From: Silvibacterium acidisoli
GTDB taxonomy: Bacteria > Acidobacteriota > Terriglobia > Terriglobales > Acidobacteriaceae
DNA length: 64,000 nt
Reading direction: 5' to 3'
Assembly (NCBI GenBank): GCA_022870745.1
Contig: CP085323.1
Location: forward strand, 5,022,001 to 5,086,000
Shown here: one piece after another, positions 8,678 through 17,286 of the stretch
Layout of the letters: the number at the start of each line of letters is the position of its first letter
Numbering within the stretch: the stretch's first letter is position 1
Program-made: the position numbers and the translations under genes
The notes under the pieces: model-generated
What the model saw: the letters and a program-made list of their open reading frames with translations, nothing else
Told to the model about the DNA's origin: nothing
Databases searched by the model: none

Positions 8678-10030
8678 ATGCGGCATCTTCAATCTGTCGT
8701 CTGGTCGAAAGGCGTCTTTCTCACACCACACCATCTGCAGGCTCAGGATCATTTTTTTGAAGAGTCGCTTCACTTTGTCTTGAATTCGCTATCGTTCTGC
8801 GCATGGGGATTCAGTAGCATTGCTCTCGACATCACGGCTGTGGGTGAGGGCCGGCTGCAAATAGGCGAGATGCAAGGTGTGTTTCCAGACGGCCTGGCTT
8901 TCGATACCGCAGCCACAGATGTCCCGCCGGAATCCCGTGTTCTCGATGAATGCTTTGCTGATGGTCAGCGCGCCTGCACCTTTTATTTGGCGGTCCCACA
9001 ACACCGTCATGGTGGCACCAACGTCTCCACGCAGCGCAACGGGCCAACGACCCGTTTTCGTTCTGAGATCAGAATGATGAGGGATGAGAACAACCCACAA
9101 AACGAAAAGCCTGTAGCGCTCGCCCGAAAGAACTTTGGAATACTCACCGAAAGCGAGACTCACGATGGCATGATAGTCATGCCCATAGCGCGTGTAATCC
9201 GCACTGAGGCCTCAACCTACACCGTCGATCGCGACTTCATTGCGCCGGTATTGAATCTGCGTGCGAGCGAACGGCTTCAAGGCATGCTTCGCGGGCTGAT
9301 TGAAGTTCTTTCCTCAAGAAGCTCACAAATCTCAGCCGGGCGTCGGCAGCGTAATTATTCTCTGGCAGACTTTAGTGCTTCTGACGTCGCCAACTTTTGG
9401 CTGCTGTATACAATGAACACGCGTCTGCCAGTGCTGCAGGAGTTTTTCAGGGCCACACAAATCCATCCTGCGACGCTGTACACAGAGATGTTGTCTCTCG
9501 CTGGAGCGCTCACCACGTTTTCGCAGTCAGCAAAGCCACTTGACTTCCCACGTTACGAACACGATGACCTCGGCAGCTGCTTCCTGGAGCTGGTCTCGCA
9601 GATCTTCTCTCTTCTCAACACCGTTATTCCGAGCCGCTTTCTCGCCCTTCCTCTCAGGAGCACCAGCGACTCTGTTCACACTACCGATATCGATAAGGAT
9701 GAATATCTTAACGGAGCTGCTTATCTTGCCGTAGCCGCCGACATTCCAGCAGTAGAACTGATCGAACGCGCTCCGGCCCTGCTTAAAGCCTGCTCCGCCA
9801 CACATCTCGAAACCCTCATACGCCAGGCGCTGCCGGGAGTGCCGCTAACGCATATGCCAGCACCTCCGCAAGCCATTCCAGTGAAGCTCAACTACCAGTA
9901 TTTTCGGCTCGACAAAGCAGGAACAGCGTGGGAATCCGTAAAGCGCTCGCGCAACTTTGGGGTGTACGTGCCGAGGGAAATAGCAAATGCTGCGATGGAG
10001 CTGATCCTCGTGCCTTCCGAAGCAAAGTAA
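8678..10030 (+). CDS. tssK: TssK paralogue 1, baseplate-to-membrane-complex connector
   Basis: A 450-residue TssK/ImpJ/VasE protein. TssK trimers connect the baseplate wedges to the TssL/TssM membrane complex. The N-terminus VVWSKGVFLTPHHLQAQDHF is the classical shoulder-domain signature, and the C-terminal GVYVPREIANAAMELILV end is typical. I chose the ATG at 8678 because GAGGAG lies eight bases upstream and the protein then begins like other TssK. It is transcribed away from tssB and followed by a convergent gene 16 bp downstream. A second TssK lies at 10989. The two are clearly homologous but quite different in sequence, and only this copy stands apart from tssL-tssM. Confidence 0.93.
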   Translation: MRHLQSVVWSKGVFLTPHHLQAQDHFFEESLHFVLNSLSFCAWGFSSIALDITAVGEGRLQIGEMQGVFPDGLAFDTAATDVPPESRVLDECFADGQRACTFYLAVPQHRHGGTNVSTQRNGPTTRFRSEIRMMRDENNPQNEKPVALARKNFGILTESETHDGMIVMPIARVIRTEASTYTVDRDFIAPVLNLRASERLQGMLRGLIEVLSSRSSQISAGRRQRNYSLADFSASDVANFWLLYTMNTRLPVLQEFFRATQIHPATLYTEMLSLAGALTTFSQSAKPLDFPRYEHDDLGSCFLELVSQIFSLLNTVIPSRFLALPLRSTSDSVHTTDIDKDEYLNGAAYLAVAADIPAVELIERAPALLKACSATHLETLIRQALPGVPLTHMPAPPQAIPVKLNYQYFRLDKAGTAWESVKRSRNFGVYVPREIANAAMELILVPSEAK

Positions 10031-10046
10031 ACGCCAGGAGCGTTCA

Positions 10047-10853
10047 CTAGTGCCGCGCGAGCAGGACAGTCACAAGAATCAGCACCATGGCCGTGAGTAA
10101 GAGATTTGCAGTCACCAGCACATGGACATATCTCTGCATCTTGTCCTCTCCCGACCCAGTCGACTGCTTCGGAACAGTTACGGGCGTTGCAGGTGGCAAA
10201 GGCTGCGCATATGTTTGGGGCTGCGGAAGGCCTTGCAGCGGCGCCGCTGACTGAGACGGAGTGTCGACCGCTCTCGGCTGCGCCGGAAGATTTTCCTCCA
10301 CGGGCCTGAGTGGCTCGCGCATACTGGCCTCGCGTATCGCAGACCTTGAGATGATCCGGGTGAACTCCCCTGGCCCACTGGGCGGCGGCGTCGAGAGCGG
10401 TGGAACCGGGGCGTCGGAAGAGAAGGTGGCTGGCTCTTCGCTCGAAAGCGTACGCAGCAGCTGCGTAAAACCACTGTCCATCGGAGACTGGCGCGGCGCT
10501 CTCGCATTCTGCTGAGGGGTATTCATACTCTGGCTCTCCTGCTTCGGCTCTGCCGGCAGCGGCTGAAACATGCGGGTGAAGTCGCCCGGACCGGGTACCT
10601 GGTTCCACGCCACTTCTTCCTCACCACGCTCGTTCGATACCTCTGATCCAGAACGGCCGTCCTGAGCTGGCTGAAAGAATTGGGTAAATCCCCGGTCATC
10701 GACCGCCTTCTGATGCTTCTGCCTTTGCTCATCGTTTAGAGTTCGCCCGACGGGCACCTGGCGAAAAATGCCGCTCATATCCGATTGAGAGGGCGCGGAA
10801 TCTGACGGCCGCGCAGGCATTATTCGCTTCGCCACTTCTTCCCGATCATCCAT
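10047..10853 (-). CDS. Unrecognised tail-anchored protein with repeated GxFT[RQ] motifs
   Basis: I do not recognise a named family. The 268-residue protein is polar, rich in Pro, Ser and Gln, and probably disordered up to residue ~238. One hydrophobic helix at about 244-266 is followed by only ARH, so it should be C-tail anchored with its bulk in the cytoplasm. A short motif recurs: RGFTQFF (54-60), GDFTRMF (90-96), SGFTQLL (127-133), GEFTRII (162-168) and a weaker SGIFRQV (27-33). The gene lies on the strand opposite both flanking tssK genes, 16 bp from the end of tssK1, with its own dyad-bearing upstream region. The position suggests a T6SS accessory role, perhaps linking multiple partner copies to the inner membrane. 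That is inference. Confidence 0.72.
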   Translation of the reverse strand: MDDREEVAKRIMPARPSDSAPSQSDMSGIFRQVPVGRTLNDEQRQKHQKAVDDRGFTQFFQPAQDGRSGSEVSNERGEEEVAWNQVPGPGDFTRMFQPLPAEPKQESQSMNTPQQNARAPRQSPMDSGFTQLLRTLSSEEPATFSSDAPVPPLSTPPPSGPGEFTRIISRSAIREASMREPLRPVEENLPAQPRAVDTPSQSAAPLQGLPQPQTYAQPLPPATPVTVPKQSTGSGEDKMQRYVHVLVTANLLLTAMVLILVTVLLARH

Positions 10854-10891
10854 CTTCTTTCTCCTCTTCCCTTACGTGCTCTTCGATATGA

Positions 10892-10921
10892 GGAATAAAA
10901 CGCGGCGCGTGTGGTTATTCC
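10892..10921. promoter_or_regulatory. T6SS dyad site 2 (tail-anchored gene/tssK2 gap)
   Basis: A perfect inverted repeat, AGGAATAA (from 10891) and TTATTCCT (to 10922), with GGAATAA 10892-10898, TTATTCC 10915-10921 and a 16-base spacer. It lies 38 bp from the start of the tail-anchored gene and 67 bp from the tssK2 ATG, so one site can serve both directions. It is the best copy of the three. Confidence 0.72.
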
Positions 10922-10988
10922 TTCGGCGGCATGAATTCATTAGTTTTACGTATCTCACGCCGCTCTTACTCACACGATCGAGTTGATA

Positions 10989-12344
10989 ATGAAACTTCTT
11001 TCGCGCGTTGTCTGGTCTGAGGGGATGTATCTCGCCCCGCATCACTTTCAGACCCAGAGCCGCTACTTCGAAGATTCCATCGCGTTCCTCGCCTCGAGCC
11101 TGTGGCGAGAGCCCTGGGGCGTTCTGCAACTGCAGATGGATATAGAGAGCATTGCCAACGGCATCGTCGCTGTTCAGCATGCTGCAGGCATGTTCCCCGA
11201 TGGTCTGCAGTTCGATATGCCTGGAGCGGATGCGCTGCCTGAAACCCGCACACTTTCATCGCTGGCAGAACCCTCCGAGGCGGAAGTAGTCCTTCACCTT
11301 GCAATCTCAAGTCGAACGAGTGAGGGCAACCAACCCACGCTTGAAGGAAAGCGTGCGGGCACGCGCCACTTCGCGAGAAACGTAATCCTGCGAGATGAAA
11401 CCAACGGCATCGACGAGCAGCAGGTGGCAATGGCCGGGAAAAATATACGTATCGCTTCCACCCGGGAACTAGCCGACAATGAGCTCTCTCTGCCGATAGC
11501 CCGCCTTGTTCGCGATGCAAATCGCGGTTTTGTTTACGATGCGGACTTTGTGCCTTGCCTGCTGCGCACCAGCGCCAGTGAGACTCTGATTCTTGAGATC
11601 AACCGTCTGATCGAGGTTATCGCTGAAAAGAGTGCAACCCTGGCTCGCCCCTTACAAGCGCAAGGAGAGCTACAGTCGGGCAACCTTCCTTTGGACATCG
11701 CGAACTACTGGTTCCTTCACGCTTTACACAGCAGCGTGCCTGTGTTGCGCCACCTCGTCCAACATCGCCATGCGCATCCGTCCGAATGCTTTCTCGAGCT
11801 CTCAAGACTGGCCGGAGCTCTGTGCACGTTTGCTCTCGATTCCGATCCAAGAACCTTGCCCCCTTATGACCACAACGATCCCGGTCCCGCGTTCCGGCTG
11901 CTCTTTGCGCACATTTACCGGCACCTTGAGATCGTCGTCCCGACGAACACTGTCGAACTCGTCTTTCACGCCAGGAGTCCGTATCTCCATAGCGCGGAGG
12001 TTGCAGACGAACGCTGTTTAAGGCGCGCCCGCTGGATACTCGGCATTCGATCTTCACTTGGGGAATCCGAGCAGCTCAGGCTGGTACCGCGGCTCGTCAA
12101 AGTCTGCTCCTCCCGGTTTGTAGAAGAGCTCGTAAAGCGGGCTTTACCTGGAATGCGGCTTACGCATCTGCCAGTGCCTCCTGCCGCTATCCGCGCAACA
12201 GCCGACATGCAATACTACGCGATCGACACGGCAGGACCATGCTGGCAGCACATTCAGCAATCGCGATCGGTTGGCATTTACATTCCCGGCGAAATCGCTG
12301 ATCCCCACTTCACCTTGACCGTAATCTCTGAGCGTACGTCATGA
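10989..12344 (+). CDS. tssK: TssK paralogue 2, linked to tssL-tssM
   Basis: A 451-residue TssK with the N-terminal signature VVWSEGMYLAPHHFQTQSRY and a C-terminal GIYIPGEIADPHFTLTVI. Matched segments with the first copy include ANYWFLHALHSSVPVL (first copy: ANFWLLYTMNTRLPVL) and LTHLPVPPAAI (first copy: LTHMPAPPQAI). Both copies are full length with no broken reading frame. The ATG at 10989 aligns with the start of the other TssK; a TTG two codons upstream is possible, and the ribosome site is weak (GAG). The stop overlaps the tssL start (ATGA), so this copy is translationally tied to the membrane-complex genes. Confidence 0.93.
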   Translation: MKLLSRVVWSEGMYLAPHHFQTQSRYFEDSIAFLASSLWREPWGVLQLQMDIESIANGIVAVQHAAGMFPDGLQFDMPGADALPETRTLSSLAEPSEAEVVLHLAISSRTSEGNQPTLEGKRAGTRHFARNVILRDETNGIDEQQVAMAGKNIRIASTRELADNELSLPIARLVRDANRGFVYDADFVPCLLRTSASETLILEINRLIEVIAEKSATLARPLQAQGELQSGNLPLDIANYWFLHALHSSVPVLRHLVQHRHAHPSECFLELSRLAGALCTFALDSDPRTLPPYDHNDPGPAFRLLFAHIYRHLEIVVPTNTVELVFHARSPYLHSAEVADERCLRRARWILGIRSSLGESEQLRLVPRLVKVCSSRFVEELVKRALPGMRLTHLPVPPAAIRATADMQYYAIDTAGPCWQHIQQSRSVGIYIPGEIADPHFTLTVISERTS

Positions 12345-13030
12345 CTATCGATCGCAGCAGCAGCCTTGCTTCCGTATTCCAGGAAGTCCTCACGGCAATC
12401 GTTCGTGTGCGCTTCCGCTCACAATCTGTCGCAGATGCCCCGAACTTTCGCCGCCAGATCCGCCAGTTGCTTCAGGCGCCGATGCGTGACGCCCGTGATC
12501 TGGGATACGACAACCAGAAAATACAGGGATCTGTCTTCGCTGTGGTCGCCCTGCTCGATGAAAGCATCCTGAACCTGCAGGATCCTGCTTTCGCAGAGTG
12601 GGCGAGGCAGCCTCTACAGGAGGAACTCTTTGGAGGCCATCTCGCTGGAGAGACTTTCTTTCGAAATCTTCGCAGCTATCTCTCTGAGCAGGACTCGCAA
12701 CAACTTGCGGATGTACTCGAGCTACATTGCCTCTGTCTTCTTCTCGGGTATCGCGGCCGCTATGCGCTTGGCGATAGCGGAGAGCTCTATTCGTTGCTTC
12801 GCCAGTCACGAGCCCGCATCGAACGCATCCGCGGCCACGCAACACTCGGCTTGAAAAATGCGAACTCTCAACCTTCCGCCGTTCCTCAGCGCAGCGATTC
12901 CATGACCCGCTCCCTGTTGTGGTCGACCTTAGCTCTGGCTGGAGTGATGATGATTGCCTATTGTCTCTATTATCTTCTTCTCGCCTCGGGCGCAGCGGCA
13001 ATCCACAACGCCGTCGCCGGCACCCTCTAG
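12341..13030 (+). CDS. tssL: TssL/DotU, type VI inner-membrane complex protein
   Basis: A 229-residue TssL (DotU/ImpK/VasF). Its cytoplasmic hook domain contacts TssK and TssE, and a single C-terminal helix anchors it next to TssM. The family pattern is visible: VVALLDESILN, then QPLQEELFGGHLAGETFF, then ELHCLCLLLGYRGRYAL. The membrane helix lies at about residues 190-215. There is no OmpA-like peptidoglycan-binding extension, so cell-wall anchoring must come from another protein if it exists. Overlaps tssK2 by four bases (ATGA). Confidence 0.95.
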   Translation: MTIDRSSSLASVFQEVLTAIVRVRFRSQSVADAPNFRRQIRQLLQAPMRDARDLGYDNQKIQGSVFAVVALLDESILNLQDPAFAEWARQPLQEELFGGHLAGETFFRNLRSYLSEQDSQQLADVLELHCLCLLLGYRGRYALGDSGELYSLLRQSRARIERIRGHATLGLKNANSQPSAVPQRSDSMTRSLLWSTLALAGVMMIAYCLYYLLLASGAAAIHNAVAGTL

Positions 13031-13038
13031 GAGGCCCA

Positions 13039-16000
13039 TTGAAATCCTATCTACTGCCAGCAGCATTTCTCCTGCTCTCCATAGTTTTTGGAATCTTTGC
13101 CGGGACCATCTTCCATCTCAGCGGATCGCCGCTGCTATTTCTTCGTGTTGCGCTCGTGCTGATGGGCGCGGCTGCTGCGTTTCTTCTCTATCGCTTCTCA
13201 CCTAGAAGAAGCCAGATAGGTGCAGCTCCCGCAACATCCGGGCCAGAACCAGAGCGGCAGATCCTGCTGCGCGCCGCATCGCAACGCCTGCGCAGTGCCC
13301 AGCGGCCGGGAGTGAACACGCTGTCATCCATGCCGATGCTCTACGTTCTTGGCGCACCGAACAGCGGGAAAACAACAACTATCAGCAAGTGCGGTATGGA
13401 GCCAGACTTGCTCGCAGGGCAGGTGTATCAGGACGGAGTCGTCGTTGCCACGAAGCAGATGAACCTCTGGTACGCCGATGGAAACATTTTTCTGGATGCG
13501 GGCGAATCGTTGTCGCGTGACGCATCGGCATGGAGCGCTCTGATAAGAGATACAAGTCCAGGATTGATCGCTTCAATGACACATCGACTCAGGCCACTTC
13601 GAGCTGCAGTCGTTTGCATCAGCAGCGAAGCCTTCTTTGGACCGGGTTCGGATGAGAGGCTCACCGAGCTCGCACGAGAAACCAACGCGGCACTTCGCGT
13701 CATGACTCGACAGTTGGGAGCTGATCTACCCGTCCACGTTGTTCTCACCAAGACCGATCGCATCGTCGGATTTGCAGAATATGTCCAGCACCTGACCCAT
13801 GAAGAGGCCTGCGAAAGGATGGGGGTCGATTTCCCCATGGAGAATCAGGCAGGCGGTGTATACGCAGATCGGACTGCGGCCATGGTTTCCTCATCTCTCG
13901 ACTGTCTCTTCTTTTCACTCGGCGAGTTTCGCCTCGAGATACTCGGACGCGAAACACAGTCTCCTGGTGTCGCAGGCATCTATCAGTTCCCGCGGGAACT
14001 TCAAAAGCTTCGAGGCCGCCTCACTAACTACATGGTCGAGCTCACTCGCCCAAGCCAACTCAACGCCAGTCCTGCGTTGCGAAGCTTTTCTTTGGTAGGT
14101 GTGCGCGCACGACTGTACGAGAAAGCCGTGATGGTTCCCGCAGAATCGCAAAGCGCTACCTTTGCCGACTCCGACGCGACGGGCATCTTCTCACTGCGGC
14201 AGGCACAAGGCATTGAACAGCCGGTCCGTGCGGGCGCCACGCGAACAACTGCACAGTGGTGTTTCCTTCCAAAGCTCTTTTCTGGAGTGTTCCTCAGTAA
14301 GGACGAACAGCAACACGCAGCGGCCGCAAGCCCACGCGTACGCCTGCTGCGCCGCGCCGCCCTTGCCGCCGCAGCTTCCGTAGCCTTGCTATGGACCATA
14401 GGTCTCACGGTTTCGTACTTCAATAACGCATCGCTTGAGAGAAACATCCGCGAGGCAGCAAAATTGCTGCCTCCTGACGGAGCTACCGTCGACCTCGCAA
14501 ACCTGCAACAGCTTGCCGACCTCGACCGGCTCCGCATCGCTCTGATTCAGCTACGTGAGTTTGACCGCGATGGCGCACCCTGGCGCTACCGTTGGGGCCT
14601 GTATCGCGGACACGCCCTGCTCGAATCCACTCGTGATCTTTATTTCCAGCGCTTTCGCTGGGTGCTGCTGGATTCCACCCAGTCACGGATACGCACCTCG
14701 TTAAGCTCTCTGCCGGCAACGGCTCCGGCCTCTGCAGACTATCTCGCTGCCTACAATCCGCTTCGCGCTTATCTGATCACAACCAGCTATCCTCAATTCA
14801 GCTCCGGGGACTTTCTGGAAAATGTATTGACTCCGGCCTGGGCGGCAGGCCGCCTCTCATCCGAAGATCAAAGAGCTCAGCTCGCGTCCGAACAGTTCCA
14901 TTTCTTCGGCGACGAACTTCGCATTGAATCTGTCTACAACATCGCTCCCAGTACAACAGCGGTTAAGGGCGGTCGAGCGTATCTCAACAGCTTTGGCAGC
15001 TTCGACCGGGTGTACCAGAACATGCTTGCCGCTGCTGAACGCAGTTCCCCGGCGATCGACTTCAACCGCCTCTATCCAGGTTCGTCTGCGACTGTGGTGG
15101 AAAGCCACATAGTTCCGGGCGCGTTCTCTCGTAAAGGATTTTCTTTTATGGAAGCCGCTATCAGGAATCCTGAGCGCTTTTTCACAGGAGAACCGTGGGT
15201 GCTCGGCGACCAGACGCAGCAGTCGAGTTCGGCGAATGACCTTACTCCAAAGCTCACATCTCGCTACAACGCTGACTTCAGCTCACAATGGGTGAACTAC
15301 CTGCACTCTGCCTCCGTTGTGCGCTTTCACGGACTTTCGGACGCAGGTCAAAAGCTCGGCAAACTTTCTTCGCCTAGCTCCGCACTGCTTGCACTTATCT
15401 TCACCGCCTCGCAGAATACTTCAGTCTCAGAGGCGCCCATCGCGCATCAGTTTCAGCCGACACAGGCACTGGTGCCACCCAATCTGGTTTCCCGCCTTAT
15501 CGCACCCTCAAACTCCGCGTACATCAATGGGTTGGTCTCTCTGCAGGGAGCAGTATCACAGCTTGCGCAGGATCCGACCGCTGCAGGTAATCCAGCCTCC
15601 GCTCAGGGTGTAATCTCTGCAGCCGCGAACGCTCATGGAGCAGTCAGTCAGACCTCGCAGTCCTTTGATGTCGATCCGCAGGCCCACGTTGAACAACTTG
15701 TCACGAAACTCCTGCAGGAGCCCATCGACTCCGTGGAGGAAGCTGTAAGAGGCGCCGCACCCGCGGAGATCAATGCAGCAGGACGGCAGTTCTGCACCGC
15801 CGCTGCTCCTGTCATGTCCAAGTATCCCCTCGACCGCACCTCAAACGTTGAGGCCACACCGGCTGAGATCGCCGCCATACTGCAGCCTGGCACAGGAGCG
15901 TTGTGGCAGTTCTACCTCAACAGCCTGAAACCTGTGATCGTTCAGCAGGGATCACAATGGGTAGCATCGCCAGGCGCCGCAGTTAAGCCAACGCCGCAGT

Positions 16001-16461
16001 TTCTGGCAATGTTCAATCGTCTCGCCGGATTCTCAACCAAACTCTTCCCAGCAGAGGCAACTGCTCCCGAGCTGCAATTTAATGCACACATCCTCCGCTC
16101 GCCAGACATCGAAAGCGTGACTTTGCAGGTAGATGGCCAAAAGGCGTCGGGCGCTGATGTGACACACGCCTTCCACTGGTCCTCACAGTCTGCCCAGCAG
16201 GCCCAGCTGATTGCCAGTTACGGCACGAATAATCTCCCTCTCCAGTTCAACGGACCCTGGGCGCTCTTTCATCTTGTCGACCGGGGACACGTCGAGCAGT
16301 CTTCAAATCCCTTACGGCTTTCCTATCCGCTGCAGATTTCGGGTACGCCGATCATGGTGAATGGCACTGCACTGACCGAACGCATCGAGCTCTCCGGTGC
16401 TGACATTCTCAACCCGGATGCCCGTACAGGCTTGCGCTGCACCGCGCAGGTTGCCAGGTAA
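13039..16461 (+). CDS. tssM: TssM/IcmF, type VI inner-membrane complex ATPase-like protein (TTG start)
   Basis: An IcmF/VasK protein of about 1140 residues, the large periplasm-spanning part of the T6SS membrane complex. Two N-terminal hydrophobic segments (about 5-25 and 32-52) precede a cytoplasmic domain with a Walker A motif, GAPNSGKT (about 105-112). A third helix (about 440-462) leads to the large periplasmic part. I place the start at the TTG at 13039 because AGGAGG lies four bases upstream and the first membrane segment follows at once. It starts eight bases after tssL and ends before a strong hairpin. A TssJ lipoprotein partner is not seen nearby. Confidence 0.94.
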   Translation: MKSYLLPAAFLLLSIVFGIFAGTIFHLSGSPLLFLRVALVLMGAAAAFLLYRFSPRRSQIGAAPATSGPEPERQILLRAASQRLRSAQRPGVNTLSSMPMLYVLGAPNSGKTTTISKCGMEPDLLAGQVYQDGVVVATKQMNLWYADGNIFLDAGESLSRDASAWSALIRDTSPGLIASMTHRLRPLRAAVVCISSEAFFGPGSDERLTELARETNAALRVMTRQLGADLPVHVVLTKTDRIVGFAEYVQHLTHEEACERMGVDFPMENQAGGVYADRTAAMVSSSLDCLFFSLGEFRLEILGRETQSPGVAGIYQFPRELQKLRGRLTNYMVELTRPSQLNASPALRSFSLVGVRARLYEKAVMVPAESQSATFADSDATGIFSLRQAQGIEQPVRAGATRTTAQWCFLPKLFSGVFLSKDEQQHAAAASPRVRLLRRAALAAAASVALLWTIGLTVSYFNNASLERNIREAAKLLPPDGATVDLANLQQLADLDRLRIALIQLREFDRDGAPWRYRWGLYRGHALLESTRDLYFQRFRWVLLDSTQSRIRTSLSSLPATAPASADYLAAYNPLRAYLITTSYPQFSSGDFLENVLTPAWAAGRLSSEDQRAQLASEQFHFFGDELRIESVYNIAPSTTAVKGGRAYLNSFGSFDRVYQNMLAAAERSSPAIDFNRLYPGSSATVVESHIVPGAFSRKGFSFMEAAIRNPERFFTGEPWVLGDQTQQSSSANDLTPKLTSRYNADFSSQWVNYLHSASVVRFHGLSDAGQKLGKLSSPSSALLALIFTASQNTSVSEAPIAHQFQPTQALVPPNLVSRLIAPSNSAYINGLVSLQGAVSQLAQDPTAAGNPASAQGVISAAANAHGAVSQTSQSFDVDPQAHVEQLVTKLLQEPIDSVEEAVRGAAPAEINAAGRQFCTAAAPVMSKYPLDRTSNVEATPAEIAAILQPGTGALWQFYLNSLKPVIVQQGSQWVASPGAAVKPTPQFLAMFNRLAGFSTKLFPAEATAPELQFNAHILRSPDIESVTLQVDGQKASGADVTHAFHWSSQSAQQAQLIASYGTNNLPLQFNGPWALFHLVDRGHVEQSSNPLRLSYPLQISGTPIMVNGTALTERIELSGADILNPDARTGLRCTAQVAR

Positions 16462-16472
16462 CCATAAACGAC

Positions 16473-16499
16473 AGAGCCCTCCGTAAACCGGAGGGCTCT
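16473..16499. terminator. Bidirectional terminator between tssM and the PP2C gene
   Basis: AGAGCCCTCCG and CGGAGGGCTCT pair perfectly around a short loop between two convergent genes. The U-run is short on the plus side (TTCT), so efficiency is uncertain, but the position and GC-rich stem fit an intrinsic terminator serving both directions. Confidence 0.8.
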
Positions 16500-16521
16500 T
16501 CTACCATCGATGTCTTTCAGA

Positions 16522-17286
16522 TTAGTGAATAAGAATCACCATGCAGGTTACGTTATCAACTGCCCCGCCGCTGTGCGCAATCGCGAGCAAAGCACGGCAG
16601 GCCTCTTCCGCTGAATCGAATGCCTGCACCGTATCACTGATCTGAGCTTCATCCACGTAGCGCGTGAGTCCATCTGTTGCCAGAAGAATCGCGTCGCCCG
16701 AACGTATCTCGGCAGTATAGTAGTCGGGCTGCACATGACTTTCCGCGCCAATCGCTCTAGTGATGTATTGGGCAACTGCCGCCGGAATCTGCTCTGCTGA
16801 CAAACTATGAGCATCGCGCGTTCGTTCCGCTGCGACGGAGTGATCTTCAGTGATTTGCGTACATGCATTGCCGCGCAAAAAATAGCCCCGGCTGTCGCCG
16901 ACATTGCCAATTACAATCCGCTGATCGTTGAAGCAGGCCGCCACCAGCGTGGTACCCATGCCCCTGAGGGCCGGCGTCTTGCTGGCCTCGTGCCAGACCG
17001 TTTCGTTCGCAGCTTCAATCGCAGTGTGCAGGCGTTCTTCAACCGGCAGATTTGAGGAGCTCAATGATTCATACACCTCAATGGCCTGCTCGACCGCAAG
17101 GCTGCTGGCAACCTCTCCACCAGCCATACCGCCCATTCCATCGCAGACTATAAAGAGGCCTAAGCCAAGGTCGTAACCGAAACAGTCTTCGTTGTTGCCA
17201 CGTCTGTGTCCAATATCGGAAACAGCTGCGACTTCAAGCTTCATCGGAGCGTTACCTGTACCCTCATCATGATGGATCTGGTTCAT
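16522..17286 (-). CDS. pppA: PppA-like PP2C-family protein phosphatase
   Basis: A 254-residue PPM/PP2C Ser/Thr phosphatase. Metal-binding and catalytic motifs are intact: SDIGHRRGNNEDCFG near the N-terminus, VCDGMGGMAGGEVAS, IGNVGDSRGY, ATDGLTRYV and DNVTCMV near the C-terminus. It is cytoplasmic with no membrane segment. The ATG at 17286 overlaps the upstream stop (ATGA); a second ATG at 17244 is a plausible alternative. Together with the PpkA-like kinase two genes upstream it matches the threonine-phosphorylation switch that controls some T6SSs, where PppA reverses PpkA. The usual substrate, an FHA-domain protein, is not in the window. Confidence 0.88.
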   Translation of the reverse strand: MNQIHHDEGTGNAPMKLEVAAVSDIGHRRGNNEDCFGYDLGLGLFIVCDGMGGMAGGEVASSLAVEQAIEVYESLSSSNLPVEERLHTAIEAANETVWHEASKTPALRGMGTTLVAACFNDQRIVIGNVGDSRGYFLRGNACTQITEDHSVAAERTRDAHSLSAEQIPAAVAQYITRAIGAESHVQPDYYTAEIRSGDAILLATDGLTRYVDEAQISDTVQAFDSAEEACRALLAIAHSGGAVDNVTCMVILIH

